A stretch of 46,897 nucleotides of DNA from an uncultured Aquimarina sp. GTDB lineage: Bacteria > Bacteroidota > Bacteroidia > Flavobacteriales > Flavobacteriaceae. Positions 37,201 through 45,865 of this stretch are shown here, piece by piece. Numbering within the stretch: position 1 is the first letter of the stretch; the number at the start of each line of letters is the position of its first letter. The notes beneath the pieces were generated by a model, which made no database searches, had not been told where the DNA came from, and saw only the letters and a program-made list of their open reading frames with translations. The DNA lies in assembly GCA_938011245.1 (NCBI GenBank), contig CALLUJ010000034.1, positions 1 through 46,897 on the forward strand, read 5' to 3'. Made by a program: the position numbers and the translations under genes.

Positions 37201-37356
37201 AATAGATATGGGAAGCTTTTAAAACAAATTACTAATAGGACTAATGGTTGGGATGGTAATTATGCAGGGCAAAAAATGCCTAATAACGAGTATTGGTTTA
37301 TGGCAGAAATGGGAGATGGAAATATGAAACAAGGACACTTTACATTAAAAAGATAA
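31276..37356 (+). CDS. Giant multidomain GH8 glycoside hydrolase with DUF11, Calx-beta and T9SS type B domains
   Basis: A 2026-residue exported protein. Signal peptide 1-20. The catalytic domain (about 40-500) has the glycoside hydrolase family 8 marks: CSEGDGYAL with the likely proton donor Glu104 and ATDGDVDIALGLLMA at 165-179, close to the GH8 signature. GH8 enzymes cut beta-1,4 glucan, chitosan, xylan or mixed-linkage glucan; the substrate cannot be read here. DUF11-type repeats follow (near 510-610, 640 onwards and 1015 onwards, each with GDxVTYxxxYEN), separated by long unassigned beta-rich stretches. Four Calx-beta modules span about 1495-1925; the last two are near-identical. The C-terminal 85 residues (FTPNGDSFNDLW, IYNRYGKLL, GWDGNYAGQ, GHFTLKR) are a type B (CHU_C) sorting domain. 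Secreted to the surface by the type 9 system. Confidence 0.85.
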   Translation: MKKIYLYSLCILFSISIKAQVPVEINSGNPNIPFPQFSAYEYDAGHRLENLANQNADGLVHAEMEKRIREAWQIMANRFEYTGVSHAGVQYVIGNIGCPYDCSEGDGYALIAAAFMGDKTIFDGLWFRTHDLRLVKHPRYTDGVVPRPGYQFGDNTLAEPGGDAATDGDVDIALGLLMAWKQWGDDSGYTAANGSRISYKEEALAVIRGLVEIQDRGLGDCRKTSGNIGLDGYFKNGNTWGELTNWASNANPCPEFKGPQQTHVDYVAPAYCKAFADFLEAEGGTPDDIAWNIPQLRRAEASSDWFMGELYKQGPNTIPVAGWVELDAANNATFSNFNEGEDFRYAWRTILNHTWHGDPTVTWNPSTHQTEPRGNSFNRDMGVRFSKFLADPSIGGNPCINVGGGLAMTFQGPSQLLQLYNPNTALASGAFPLNWLVGASTPSAVSAQDFDLMGLLYRQCAIEWDQQSGRNLDSKPVYFHGFFRLLGMLITTGNFQSPMSIQSKANIKIYNEIDKSFAFTGDEVTFTFSYRNYGSVAAQNVTITDKIPNGLEFLSASNGGILSGNTITWNLGTVPGFSSSSGILPTTGEVTVKFRVAKNFSGNICNPATIVTSNGDGWTSNRFPNKVTAVMEQNCLDIIEKALEIEKTVDHQMVNPGDIVTYDVNFENSSKGGYINGGRSGVNFAYARGGNSANGSTQAIKVRLYHGAVEPYINYENYRISLFLNDNTYDCVSGTPGCNTGWQFRANIYEGGDASKVTISQEDIVPGFDAKGAWNQRVIIQFADQLSGPTPHLLRYFGLPRIHEGGGQPLRAVWELFTSNFGSIDWSDDWSWNPAANDADGGLFYPITNDWTDPDNPNQPVTIYHNEACEKPTQTVDNILIEEWDGYAWRRIYGSGPVPGRDVDDVVFTDILPEGFELVAITSPDPLGIAPTTSILPNGRTEIRWEAPRLQIGQKINIVYTARANFSSGTCSRADEVQINKASVSAKNESPLESFAEVTVTCDPVILPPPPSSMTKIATPTSADVGDQIVYTLSYENTDGSPIEYDFTTANINDWTAQNGRAMPVSATGISSVGNDPGVSTYNFSHGTNGMLEATINFTQSAAFGFALRHTGGAKTNGLYIVFKPNSGAGTIETSVFDGLVEIDRTILGYKGNPTDIKLLLVDDQLSVWIGNTLSPTPNWTSSGLPVRLGNFGFINGFPNGNDSYATHTVTRFKTSMDSAFNLQITDPIPAEVDFVTATDSGTDVSGVVTYPELKGPILAGTRITYSWTAELKSCPSSTSKIENIAYTNILGVPVNSIAAQAIVDCSGVNLCTVLPPDPVVKDAVFCFNEFSLDLNTFITATETIIWYENMLNITPVAKPTVDTSVTSNKTYFVSQRDINGCESNRVPIVVEVLSQNKDISLNSDIFSTEAVNYDVGLGFGLSVGQFVWKAEPNINVTGMSMVDSSSPLINDVLVNTSTTPQVVKYIITTNTVSACAAPVLELLITVKPLPSIVIDATSVIEGENIEITVSLSEPAILETIINIEFTGNTANDRDLSLTTEKITIPIGEIERTLIRPTIDDTMVEPNETVNITIGNIEQGLVGGIGTPSIATIFDNDGMPNVIVEDASIVEGGILQVPVNLSSPAIDDIVLSIGTIDIETISTDYTVPSSTLTILKGETGGEFLIQTTDDTLIEKEETFNVFVSGVVQGTVGSITDQGIASIFDNDMPKAPPLTIMISNSTAKEGGVLEFDITLSGVSTELITVELGLVDVTTTASDYTINTTTLSVPAGSLTSSFRVTTLEDTIEELSETFTLSILNVTGGNVIDFSDIGIGTITDSSTPIVLPNIKVDIADASATEGEVLEFIITLSEVSTELITIELGLVDVTTTASDYTVNTTTLSIPAGNLSSSFRVITLEDTIEELSETFTLSILNITGGNITNFSDTASGTIVDNQSETVLDSDLLFPKYFTPNGDSFNDLWHVNEEFKEQVKSIYIYNRYGKLLKQITNRTNGWDGNYAGQKMPNNEYWFMAEMGDGNMKQGHFTLKR
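36471..37047 (+). repeat. Internal 342-bp direct repeat of two Calx-beta modules
   Basis: Segments 36471-36705 and 36813-37047 align without gaps at an offset of 342 bases (114 codons), with a fully identical stretch of about 55 bases centred on the LEDTIEELSETFTLS codons. Close nucleotide identity points to a recent duplication or gene conversion within the gene. Confidence 0.85.
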
Positions 37357-37406
37357 CAAATAACTTTTTAGAAACACTATTAAAGGTTATAGCTCTATCG
37401 AATTTA

Positions 37407-37450
37407 AATATCTGTTCAATTGATGATAGTATATCAATTGAATAGATATT
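37407..37450 (+). terminator. Hairpin terminator after the GH8 gene
   Basis: AATATCTGTTCAATTGAT (37407-37424) pairs with ATCAATTGAATAGATATT (37433-37450) with a single G-U pair around an 8-base loop. It lies 50 bases past the GH8 stop and can serve the convergent GNAT gene too. Confidence 0.7.
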
Positions 37451-37540
37451 TTCTTATAAGTGTAATGAAATGTACTGTAATAAGCATAAAGAAAATGGAA
37501 CTTGTATTTATACAATTTAAATCTAAAAAGGCAAATTATA

Positions 37541-38122
37541 CTAATTCATACGTAAGAAGTACAAAGGAAAATCTTTAGTCTGTATTTTTTTGAAAACAGA
37601 AAAACCAAAGCGTTTATAAATTTTTAAATTTTGGTCTGTAGTAGTTTCAATAATTACGGGAAGTTCATTTTGAGAATATTGATTAATAAGTTGCTTTATA
37701 AGTCTTACCCCTATTCCTAATCCGTTTACTTCGTTTTTTGCTCCCATAATTACAGGATGTATGTATGGTGTTTTAATATGATGTTTTTTTAAAGTAACTT
37801 GTCTTTTTAAAACTTTAGGAACATTAAATAGCCCTACACATTTAAAAGCTAACTTCAATAGCCAAAAGAGTTCATTAAAATTCAATCTTTCAGTATGAGG
37901 GTATTTTAATAATATACAAGCTTCTCTATTGTCTGAAAGTAAGACTTCTCCAAAATTTAAACAATTTTCGAAGAGATATTCCATTAAAACGCGAATTCTT
38001 TGACTCCTTTTTTTATCCTGTTTAACTATAAAATTTATAGAATTAGCATCATAAATAGGTTCAAAGGCAGAATGTAAAATCGAAACAACAGTCTCTTTAT
38101 CAGAAAAGGAAGCTTTAGTCAT
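37541..38122 (-). CDS. GNAT-family N-acetyltransferase
   Basis: A 193-residue soluble acyltransferase. The acetyl-CoA motif A is recognisable in GLGIGVRLIKQLINQ (about 138-152) and motif B in IYKRFGFSVFKKI near the end. The preceding strand HPVIMGAKNEVNG fits motif A's beta-4. The N-terminal half is divergent, so the acceptor is unknown. It is 73 bases from the RidA gene on the same strand. Confidence 0.8.
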   Translation of the reverse strand: MTKASFSDKETVVSILHSAFEPIYDANSINFIVKQDKKRSQRIRVLMEYLFENCLNFGEVLLSDNREACILLKYPHTERLNFNELFWLLKLAFKCVGLFNVPKVLKRQVTLKKHHIKTPYIHPVIMGAKNEVNGLGIGVRLIKQLINQYSQNELPVIIETTTDQNLKIYKRFGFSVFKKIQTKDFPLYFLRMN

Positions 38123-38195
38123 TTTATAAACAATAGAGATTGGAGAATTTAATGATATATGCTTAATTTAAGAGTTTATAAAGTTGTGTAAAATG

Positions 38196-38648
38196 TTATT
38201 TTTTAAGAGAAGCAATACACTCTATTTCTATTCGAGCATCTAAGGCTAGTCCGGTTGTGCCAAAGATACTTCTTGCGGGTTTGTTATTTGGAAAGAATTT
38301 TATGTATTCTTTATTAAAATCGGACGATTCATTCATATCAGCTAACATGCATGTGCATTTTATTATGTTGTTTAATGATGAGCCATTTTGTTCTAGTAAA
38401 TTCTTAATATTTATAATAGCTTGACGTGTTTCGGGTACTATGCCTCCTTCAACAAGTTTTAAACCTAGAGTCCCTACTTGACCAGATAAATAAATAATCT
38501 TGTTATGTATAACAGCTTCTGAAAATGGAAGGGATGGAGTTGGAACTCCTTTAGGTTTAATGTAGATTGCTTCTGTGTTTGATTTCTTTTTTTGAGCTAG
38601 ACAAAATGTTATAGAAAAAAGAGCTATTGATAATATTATTGTTTTCAT
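38196..38648 (-). CDS. RidA/YjgF family protein with an N-terminal export signal
   Basis: A 150-residue protein: a 19-residue hydrophobic signal (MKTIILSIALFSITFCLAQ) precedes a complete RidA domain. Recognisable parts are LPFSEAVIHNKIIYLSGQVG, TRQAIINIKNLLEQNGSSL and the substrate-binding arginine in KPARSIFGTTGLALDARIEIECIA. RidA proteins hydrolyse reactive enamines and imines, normally in the cytoplasm; the signal implies a periplasmic member. Probably co-transcribed with the GNAT gene (73-base gap). The 263 bases upstream to the CLC gene hold no clear element. Confidence 0.85.
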   Translation of the reverse strand: MKTIILSIALFSITFCLAQKKKSNTEAIYIKPKGVPTPSLPFSEAVIHNKIIYLSGQVGTLGLKLVEGGIVPETRQAIINIKNLLEQNGSSLNNIIKCTCMLADMNESSDFNKEYIKFFPNNKPARSIFGTTGLALDARIEIECIASLKK

Positions 38649-38911
38649 TTTATAGTTTATTTCAAATACCTATAGTAATTATATAGATGTCATATTTGCA
38701 AAATTAGATTTTATTTATTGTTTGAATACTGTTTTTTCTTCTAAAATTGAGGCGAAAGATAAATTATCGATATTTGTATAATTATTTGTTAATGAAAAAA
38801 AATGAAAATGGGTTTTTAATTGAATTGATAAAGCAAACAACCAAGACAATTATTTTTGAATAAGGGATTTATGTATAATAATAGATTCTAAATATCTAAG
38901 GAATATTTTTA

Positions 38912-40690
38912 ATGGATATAAAAAAGCAAGTAACTGCATTTTTAAAATGGAGGTACAGGCATATAAACGATAAAAGTTTCGTTATGCTGTTAGCTGTTTT
39001 AGTGGGTTTTATTGCAGGTCTATTAGCGGTTTTGTTAAAGAATACAACGCATTTTATAGAAGTGCTTTTAGAAAGGGATGGTTTGTTTTTTAATCAATCA
39101 TTCTATTTTATTTTACCAGTAATAGGTCTTTTTTTAGTGTATTTGCTAAGTAAATATGTCTTTAATCGATTTCCAGGGCAAGCAGTGCCCACTATTTTAC
39201 ATGCGCTTTCTCGTAGAAATGGGATTATAAAAACAATTAAAATATACTACCCTTTAATTGTAGCACCCCTTACCGTAGGTTTTGGAGGGTCTACAGGGTT
39301 GCTCGGCCCAGCAATTTTATCTGGTGCATCCGTAAGTTCTACTTTAAGTACATTATTTCATATAGACAATAAAACACGAACTCTATTATTTGGATGTACA
39401 GCATCGGCAGCTATAGCAGCAGTTTTTCATTCTCCAATAGCAGGAATTATTTTTGCCGTAGAAGTATTAAGTTTGGATTTAACAATAGCTTCCTTATTAC
39501 CTCTATTATTAGCATCCTTGTCGGGAGTAATTACTTCTTATTTATTTTTAGGAGACGAGGTGTTATTTCGTTACAGTTTAGCAGATCATTTTTCTATTAA
39601 AGATCTTCCATTTTATGCGTTATTAGGCGTTGGAACGGCATTTGCATCGGTGTACTTTACGAAAATGTACTTTTGGATTCAAAGATTGTTTGATAATATT
39701 ACGTCACGATTTTATAGATTGCTTGTAGGGAGTTTTACAATAGGGATTTTGCTTTATTTTATACCATCCTTATACGGAGAAGGCTTTAGTTTTATTAATA
39801 GCTTGTTAATAAACGATCATACCAAAGCTATAGGAGAAGTGTATTTTCAAAACTTCTCGAAAAACATTTGGATTATTGTTCTAATGCTTATTGTTATTAC
39901 AATATTTAAAGCAGTGGCAATGACTATTACGTTAGCTTCTAGCGGGGCTGGAGGAATTATTATTCCAACGTTGGTAATGGGAAGTGCCTTAGGGAATGTT
40001 ATAGCAAAAACAATTAATAACCTAGGATTTAATTTTGAAGTATCCGAAAGTAACTTTACGCTAGTAGGAATGGCAGGGTTAATAGCAGGAGTATTACATG
40101 CTCCATTAACAGCAATATTTTTAATTGCAGAAGTAAGTGGAGGGTATCAATTATTTATACCATTAATGTTGGCGGTTGCAATTTCTTTTATAATTACGAA
40201 ACGATTTATAGAGCACTCTATATATACAGAAGAATTAGCTAAAAAAGGGCAATTAATTACTCATAATAAAGATGAAATGATTTTACTGTTAATGAAATTA
40301 GATTCGGTAATTGAAGACAATTTTATTTCTGTAGAGCCAGAACATACACTTCAGGAACTGCTGTATAAAGCCGTTGCAAAATCAACCCGTAACATGTTTC
40401 CTGTAATCAATAAAGATAATGAGTTGTTGGGAGTAGTGTATTTAGATGATATTCGGGAAATTATGTTTAATCAGGAAATGTATAAGACTACTTATGTGCA
40501 TCAATTATTAAAGCAAGTTCCAGAAATTATAAACTACGAAAAAGATACTATGAAAAGTGTAATGAAGAAATTTCAAGACACCAGTGCTTGGAATCTGCCC
40601 GTAATTAAGGAAGGTAAATATTATGGTTTTATTTCAAAATCAAAAATGCTTACTTCTTACAGGCGAAAGTTAATTAATTTTACACGATAA
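38912..40690 (+). CDS. CLC-type chloride channel/transporter with two CBS domains
   Basis: A 592-residue membrane protein. The CLC core of about 18 helices covers residues 20-440: FPGQAVPTILHAL stands at the GSGIP position, GGSTGLLGPAI (125-135) at GKEGP and SGAGGIIIPTLVMGSALG at the GxFxP position. The gating glutamate, third residue of GKEGP, is Leu131 here. Two CBS domains follow (about 465-585, VEPEHTLQEL to FISKSKML) and may sense nucleotides. Moves chloride or another anion across the inner membrane. A small membrane protein starts 10 bases after the stop. Confidence 0.9.
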   Translation: MDIKKQVTAFLKWRYRHINDKSFVMLLAVLVGFIAGLLAVLLKNTTHFIEVLLERDGLFFNQSFYFILPVIGLFLVYLLSKYVFNRFPGQAVPTILHALSRRNGIIKTIKIYYPLIVAPLTVGFGGSTGLLGPAILSGASVSSTLSTLFHIDNKTRTLLFGCTASAAIAAVFHSPIAGIIFAVEVLSLDLTIASLLPLLLASLSGVITSYLFLGDEVLFRYSLADHFSIKDLPFYALLGVGTAFASVYFTKMYFWIQRLFDNITSRFYRLLVGSFTIGILLYFIPSLYGEGFSFINSLLINDHTKAIGEVYFQNFSKNIWIIVLMLIVITIFKAVAMTITLASSGAGGIIIPTLVMGSALGNVIAKTINNLGFNFEVSESNFTLVGMAGLIAGVLHAPLTAIFLIAEVSGGYQLFIPLMLAVAISFIITKRFIEHSIYTEELAKKGQLITHNKDEMILLLMKLDSVIEDNFISVEPEHTLQELLYKAVAKSTRNMFPVINKDNELLGVVYLDDIREIMFNQEMYKTTYVHQLLKQVPEIINYEKDTMKSVMKKFQDTSAWNLPVIKEGKYYGFISKSKMLTSYRRKLINFTR

Positions 40691-40700
40691 CCCAATTTTT

Positions 40701-40946
40701 ATGAAATACATAGTTAGAATTATAGTGACAATAGAAATACTTGGATTAATATACGGTGCATATTTAGTAAATACGGAGCAAGAAATATTGGGTAATAAAG
40801 TAATTGGATTTAGTGCATTAGCACTTATTTTTATAGTAATGCCACTTTTTTTAATATACAGATTTAAAAAAAGCGGAAACCATAGTAGAACTATTTTTTC
40901 CCCTACCGAAAAGAATGAAGAATTAGAAGATTTTATGAAAAATTAA
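40701..40946 (+). CDS. Small two-helix membrane protein
   Basis: An 81-residue protein with two hydrophobic segments (about 5-25 and 35-55) and a charged C-terminal tail (SPTEKNEELEDFMKN). Family not recognised. It starts 10 bases after the CLC stop, so it is co-transcribed and could be an accessory subunit, but this is only from position. Its stop codon overlaps by four bases the stop region of the convergent barrel gene. Confidence 0.65.
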   Translation: MKYIVRIIVTIEILGLIYGAYLVNTEQEILGNKVIGFSALALIFIVMPLFLIYRFKKSGNHSRTIFSPTEKNEELEDFMKN

Positions 40947-42646
40947 AAGTAAGCAGTTAGGCTAATGTGTACTTTTGAATTATCGAACTTAAAAGGAATA
41001 TCGGAACTTATACCATTAGCATAATTTAATTTAAAAAGTCCTGCTTTGGTAAGCATTCCAAAGCCCAAGCCAAAACTAGTTAAGTTATCGCTTCCTACAG
41101 CTTCATTCGAAGTACTGGTTCTAGGGGCTTGGTTATCTATAAAAGCAAAATCTATAATAGAATGCGCATATATGTTTTCGTTTAATTGAAAACGATATTC
41201 AGTATTAATAACATTAAATAATGAAGCCCTAAGACTGTTTTCTTCAAAACCTCTAATAGATAAAATACCACCTAAACGATAAAGTTCATTAGGTAAATAA
41301 TTATTTGAGCTAAAAAATTGAGCATTATTAGCAAGGTATATGCTATTTCTCTTGTTGAGTTGGAAAACTTGTTGTGCAGATAGTCCTACTTTAAGTTGAT
41401 TAGTGTTTCCTTGTTTTCGATTACCAATTTCGGCATTAAAAATAATTTGTGTTTTTAATGGGAATAAGCGTGATGGTTGCCTAATAAGAAAGCGAGTTTC
41501 GCTGTTTAGAAAAGTGGCATCAAAATTTTGATTAATACTAATTAAATTTTCGTTTTCATTTAAATCGGCAGATTCAATTTTTTTATACCCTAGTAAGCTT
41601 TCAATAGAAGGGGAAAAAGCATAACTAAACCCAATTTTTTGTTCGGTAGAAGAAAAAGTATCTTCCTGTCTAAAAATTTCCAAGCCAGCTTCAAGGCTTA
41701 AAGGAAGTTTAAAAAGATAAGGAAGCTTTACGTTTATTTTAAAGAGACGTTGTTCTTCAGAGTCACTTTTGTAAGTAAGAGCAATTTCTTCACCAAAATT
41801 TAGATTATTAATAAGATTTAGGTTTAAATAACCATCTAAAACTAAATTCCCACTTTCTTCATCGGTAGAAAAACCTAAAAAACCATCAAAGTTATTAGCG
41901 ATTACTTTGTCTAAGTATAAATATACTATAGTTTTTTTAGGATTAAACAGCACTTCTGCAGGGCGATTTACAGAGGTGAAAGCTAAGGTGTTTAATTGCT
42001 GAGTTTGGGTAATTAGCTTTTGTTGTTTATACAAGTTACCTTTTTTAATTCCGGCATAATTTTTTAGAAATGGAATTGGAAACTTTTTATAACCATTAAT
42101 AACTAAACTATCTATAGACCGCTTTTGGTTAGCTTCAATAAAAATAGTTGCAGATAAGGTGTCTCGTTTAGAAGTTAAGTTTTGTAATTCGATACTACTA
42201 AAAGGATCCCCATTGTTGGAAAACTGTTTGTTAATTTCTTTTAGTAGCTGTTTTGTTTTTTCAAATTCAAAAATGTTTTTAGCTTTCAAGTTAATAGTAA
42301 CAAATTTTTTCCGAATATAATTAGGTAATATGTTCCAGTTATCTATTTCCAGAAAATTGATTTTTTTGTTTTTTTTTAACAATGTGGTAAAAACAGAATC
42401 ATTTTGTCTAATAGGTAATGAATAAGAAGCAGAAATAAATCCATTTTCGTAAAGTGTATGTGTGCTTTGGGTAAGATATTCCTTAATCTCTTTATAAGAA
42501 TAAAATGTAAGAGTGTCGTTTTGTTGCTTCTGAATTTCGTTTACAACTAAAAACAGTCTAGTTTCTTTTTTTTGAGCTAAAGCATTTAAAGAAATAGAAA
42601 GGCAGAAAAATAAAAGCACAAGGCGATTGAAATTAAGTCTTAGCAT
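40943..42646 (-). CDS. BamA/TamA-like outer-membrane barrel protein
   Basis: A 567-residue outer-membrane protein of the Omp85 group. Signal peptide at 1-24 (FCLSISLNALA). Residues about 30-250 have short mixed alpha/beta segments like POTRA domains (DSLVINGYKKFPIPFLKNYAGIKKGNLY is the clearest, quoted here in part: LVINGYKKF). From about 255 to the end alternating strands form a 16-strand-type barrel, with the lid-loop motif SIRGFEENSL near 470 and a final aromatic, F567. It may insert or translocate a substrate across the outer membrane; which one is unknown. It diverges from the str operon. Confidence 0.78.
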   Translation of the reverse strand: MLRLNFNRLVLLFFCLSISLNALAQKKETRLFLVVNEIQKQQNDTLTFYSYKEIKEYLTQSTHTLYENGFISASYSLPIRQNDSVFTTLLKKNKKINFLEIDNWNILPNYIRKKFVTINLKAKNIFEFEKTKQLLKEINKQFSNNGDPFSSIELQNLTSKRDTLSATIFIEANQKRSIDSLVINGYKKFPIPFLKNYAGIKKGNLYKQQKLITQTQQLNTLAFTSVNRPAEVLFNPKKTIVYLYLDKVIANNFDGFLGFSTDEESGNLVLDGYLNLNLINNLNFGEEIALTYKSDSEEQRLFKINVKLPYLFKLPLSLEAGLEIFRQEDTFSSTEQKIGFSYAFSPSIESLLGYKKIESADLNENENLISINQNFDATFLNSETRFLIRQPSRLFPLKTQIIFNAEIGNRKQGNTNQLKVGLSAQQVFQLNKRNSIYLANNAQFFSSNNYLPNELYRLGGILSIRGFEENSLRASLFNVINTEYRFQLNENIYAHSIIDFAFIDNQAPRTSTSNEAVGSDNLTSFGLGFGMLTKAGLFKLNYANGISSDIPFKFDNSKVHISLTAYF

Positions 42647-42716
42647 AAAGAGTACATGAAAAAGTAAGTTTTTTATTATGTTAAGGTAATGATTTTCAAA
42701 ATTAATGCATTAATAT

Positions 42717-42746
42717 TTGATATGGCTAAAAATAATTATACTTTTG
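42717..42746 (+). promoter_or_regulatory. Promoter of the rpsL operon
   Basis: TTG at 42717-42719, a 19-base spacer and TACTTTTG at 42739-42746: a full match to the Bacteroidota housekeeping promoter. The 5' leader is about 52 bases before the rpsL ATG. Confidence 0.8.
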
Positions 42747-42802
42747 CAAACTCTTAGAATTTAAGAGAATTAAAATAATTTATTAATCAGTGTAAAGCAA
42801 TT

Positions 42803-43177
42803 ATGCCAACAATTTCACAATTAGTACGAAAAGGAAGAGCCAAAATAACTAAGAAGAGTAAATCGGCTGCCTTAGATTCTTGTCCACAGAGACGCGGCGT
42901 ATGTACTCGTGTTTACACCACTACACCAAAGAAACCTAACTCTGCGATGCGTAAAGTAGCGCGTGTTAGATTAACAAATGGTAAAGAGGTAAATGCGTAC
43001 ATAGGTGGTGAAGGACACAATCTACAAGAGCACTCGATAGTATTGGTTAGAGGTGGAAGGGTGAAGGATTTGCCAGGAGTTAGATATCATATCGTTCGTG
43101 GAGCACTTGATACCGCAGGGGTAGCAGGGAGAACACAGCGTAGATCTAAGTATGGAGCAAAACGCCCTAAGAAGTAA
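42803..43177 (+). CDS. rpsL: 30S ribosomal protein S12
   Basis: A 124-residue decoding-centre protein. [10 protein letters not shown] carries Lys43 and Lys44, and GRVKDLPGV carries Lys88; these are the wild-type, streptomycin-sensitive residues. The end GAKRPKK is standard. First gene of the str operon, transcribed from the promoter at 42717-42746; 67 bases separate it from rpsG. Confidence 0.98.
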   Translation: MPTISQLVRKGRAKITKKSKSAALDSCPQRRGVCTRVYTTTPKKPNSAMRKVARVRLTNGKEVNAYIGGEGHNLQEHSIVLVRGGRVKDLPGVRYHIVRGALDTAGVAGRTQRRSKYGAKRPKK

Positions 43178-43244
43178 CAATTAATTTAATTTTTCAGTCT
43201 AAAAAGCAAAGTGCTAAGGCTAAAAACAAAAATTTAACAAAGAC

Positions 43245-43721
43245 ATGAGAAAAAGAAAGGCGAAAAAAAGACCTATACTTCCAGATCCTCGTTTTAACGA
43301 TCAGTTAGTAACTCGTTTCGTAAACATGATGATGTGGGATGGGAAAAAGTCGACAGCTTTTAAAATCTTTTATGATGCAATTGATATCATAGAAGAGAAG
43401 AAACAAGACGAAGAAAAAACAGCTTTAGAAGTTTGGAAAGAAGCATTGTCAAATGTAATGCCTCACGTAGAGGTGCGTAGCCGTCGTGTAGGTGGAGCTA
43501 CATTCCAAATTCCTCATCCAATACGCCCAGATCGTAAGATTTCTACTGCAATGAAGTGGTTAATCTTATTTGCTCGTAAGCGTAACGAGAAATCTATGGC
43601 AACAAAATTAGCTTCTGAAGTTTTAGCGGCGGCAAAAGAAGAAGGTGCAGCAGTTAAGAAGAGGGTAGATACGCATAAGATGGCGGAAGCAAACAAAGCA
43701 TTCTCACACTTTAGAATCTAA
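43245..43721 (+). CDS. rpsG: 30S ribosomal protein S7
   Basis: A 158-residue 16S rRNA-binding protein that starts assembly of the 30S head. [33 protein letters not shown] and AFSHFRI mark it. It is 6 bases from fusA, so the two are translationally close. In other bacteria S7 can repress this operon. Confidence 0.98.
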   Translation: MRKRKAKKRPILPDPRFNDQLVTRFVNMMMWDGKKSTAFKIFYDAIDIIEEKKQDEEKTALEVWKEALSNVMPHVEVRSRRVGGATFQIPHPIRPDRKISTAMKWLILFARKRNEKSMATKLASEVLAAAKEEGAAVKKRVDTHKMAEANKAFSHFRI

Positions 43722-43727
43722 TTTACA

Positions 43728-45848
43728 ATGGCAAGAGATTTAAAATTCACTAGAAATATTGGTATTGCTGCTCACATTGATGCGGGTAAGACAACTACCA
43801 CAGAACGTATTCTATATTATACAGGAGTTTCTCATAAAATTGGAGAAGTGCATGATGGTGCTGCTACAATGGATTGGATGGAGCAGGAGCAAGAGCGTGG
43901 TATTACTATTACCTCTGCGGCTACAACTTGTGAGTGGAAATTTCCTTTGGAAAACGGAACAGCTACACCAGAAACAAAAGGATATCACTTTAATATTATT
44001 GATACTCCTGGTCACGTAGATTTTACTGTAGAGGTAAACAGATCTTTACGTGTTTTAGATGGTTTGGTTTTCTTGTTTAGTGCGGTTGATGGTGTAGAAC
44101 CACAGTCTGAAACTAACTGGAGATTAGCAGATAATTACAAAGTGCCACGTATTGGTTTTGTAAATAAAATGGATCGTCAAGGATCTAACTTTTTGGCAGT
44201 ATGTCAACAAGTAAAAGATATGCTGAAATCTAATGCAGTGCCAATTGTTTTAAATATTGGCGATGAAGCAGATTTTAAAGGAATTGTAGATTTAGTGAAA
44301 AACCGTGCTATTGTATGGCACGATGAAACGCAGGGATCTACTTTCGATGTTATCGATATTCCTGAAGATATGAAAGAAGAAGCTCGTAAATATCGCGCAT
44401 TACTTATTGAAGAAGTTGCTGCATATGATGAGAATCTTTTAGAAAAATTTATGGAAGATGAAGATTCTATTACAGAAGAAGAAGTGCATGCTGCACTTAG
44501 AGCTGCTGTAATGGATATGTCTATTATTCCTATGATTTGTGGGTCGGCATTTAAAAATAAAGGAGTGCAGTTCTTGTTAGATGCTGTGTGTCGTTATTTG
44601 CCTTCACCAACAGATAAAGAAGGTATTACAGGTACGGATCCTGATACAGGAGAAGATATTTTACGTAAGCCAGATGTAAAAGAGCCATTTTCGGCTTTAG
44701 CATTTAAAATTGCTACCGATCCATTTGTAGGTCGTTTAGCTTTTTTCCGTGCATACTCTGGTCGTTTAGATGCAGGATCATATATTTTAAACAACCGTTC
44801 AGGTAAAAAGGAACGTATTTCTCGTATCTATCAAATGCACTCTAATAAGCAAAATGCTATCGATTATATCGAAGCAGGAGATATTGGTGCGGCTGTAGGG
44901 TTTAAAGACATTAAGACAGGAGATACTATGTCTGATGAGAAAAACCCTATTGTATTAGAATCTATGGACTTTCCAGATCCAGTAATTGGTATTGCAGTAG
45001 AGCCTAAGACTAAGGCGGATGTAGATAGGATGGGTATGGCTTTAGCTAAATTATCTGAAGAAGATCCGACTTTTACAGCAAGAACAGATGAAGCTTCGGG
45101 ACAGACTATTATATCTGGAATGGGAGAGCTTCACTTAGATATTATTGTAGATCGTTTAAAACGAGAGTTTAAGGTTGAGGTAAACCAAGGGCAACCACAG
45201 GTAGAATATAAGGAGGCAATTACGCAAGCTGCAGATCACAGAGAGGTTTATAAAAAGCAATCTGGTGGGCGTGGTAAATTTGCCGATATTGTATTTACTA
45301 TAGAACCTGCAGAAGAAGGTAAAGAAGGTTTAGAGTTTGTGTCTGAAATTAAAGGAGGTAACGTTCCTAAAGAATTTATTCCTTCAATAGAAAAAGGTTT
45401 TAAAATGGCAATGGTAAATGGGCCGTTGGCAGGTTATGAAGTTGATGCTATGAAAGTAACGCTGAAAGACGGTTCTTATCATGATGTCGATTCTGATCAA
45501 TTATCTTTTGAATTAGCTGCTAAATTAGGGTTTAAAAATTCAGCGAAAGCAGCAAAGGCCGTAATTATGGAGCCAATTATGAAGTTAGAAGTAATTACTC
45601 CAGAAGAAAACATGGGTGATATAGTTGGAGATTTAAACCGACGTAGAGGTCAAGTTAGCGATATGGGTGATAGAGCAGGTGCTAAAACAGTAAAAGCTAC
45701 AGTGCCTTTATCGGAAATGTTTGGATATGTAACAACATTAAGAACATTATCTTCGGGTAGAGCAACTTCTACAATGGAATTTTCCCACTATGCGGAAACT
45801 CCATCAAATATCTCTGAGGAAGTAATTAAAGCTGCTAAAGGAGAATAA
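43728..45848 (+). CDS. fusA: Elongation factor G
   Basis: A 706-residue translocation GTPase. P-loop AHIDAGKTT at residues 15-23, switch II DTPGHVD, and NKMDRQG for guanine specificity are present, followed by domains II-V (the domain IV tip region near QVEYKEAI to GRGKFADI). Full length and a normal member of the main EF-G group: the str-operon location argues against an EF-G2 paralogue. 17 bases to rpsJ. Confidence 0.98.
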   Translation: MARDLKFTRNIGIAAHIDAGKTTTTERILYYTGVSHKIGEVHDGAATMDWMEQEQERGITITSAATTCEWKFPLENGTATPETKGYHFNIIDTPGHVDFTVEVNRSLRVLDGLVFLFSAVDGVEPQSETNWRLADNYKVPRIGFVNKMDRQGSNFLAVCQQVKDMLKSNAVPIVLNIGDEADFKGIVDLVKNRAIVWHDETQGSTFDVIDIPEDMKEEARKYRALLIEEVAAYDENLLEKFMEDEDSITEEEVHAALRAAVMDMSIIPMICGSAFKNKGVQFLLDAVCRYLPSPTDKEGITGTDPDTGEDILRKPDVKEPFSALAFKIATDPFVGRLAFFRAYSGRLDAGSYILNNRSGKKERISRIYQMHSNKQNAIDYIEAGDIGAAVGFKDIKTGDTMSDEKNPIVLESMDFPDPVIGIAVEPKTKADVDRMGMALAKLSEEDPTFTARTDEASGQTIISGMGELHLDIIVDRLKREFKVEVNQGQPQVEYKEAITQAADHREVYKKQSGGRGKFADIVFTIEPAEEGKEGLEFVSEIKGGNVPKEFIPSIEKGFKMAMVNGPLAGYEVDAMKVTLKDGSYHDVDSDQLSFELAAKLGFKNSAKAAKAVIMEPIMKLEVITPEENMGDIVGDLNRRRGQVSDMGDRAGAKTVKATVPLSEMFGYVTTLRTLSSGRATSTMEFSHYAETPSNISEEVIKAAKGE

Positions 45849-45865
45849 TCTTAAAAGTTACGAAA

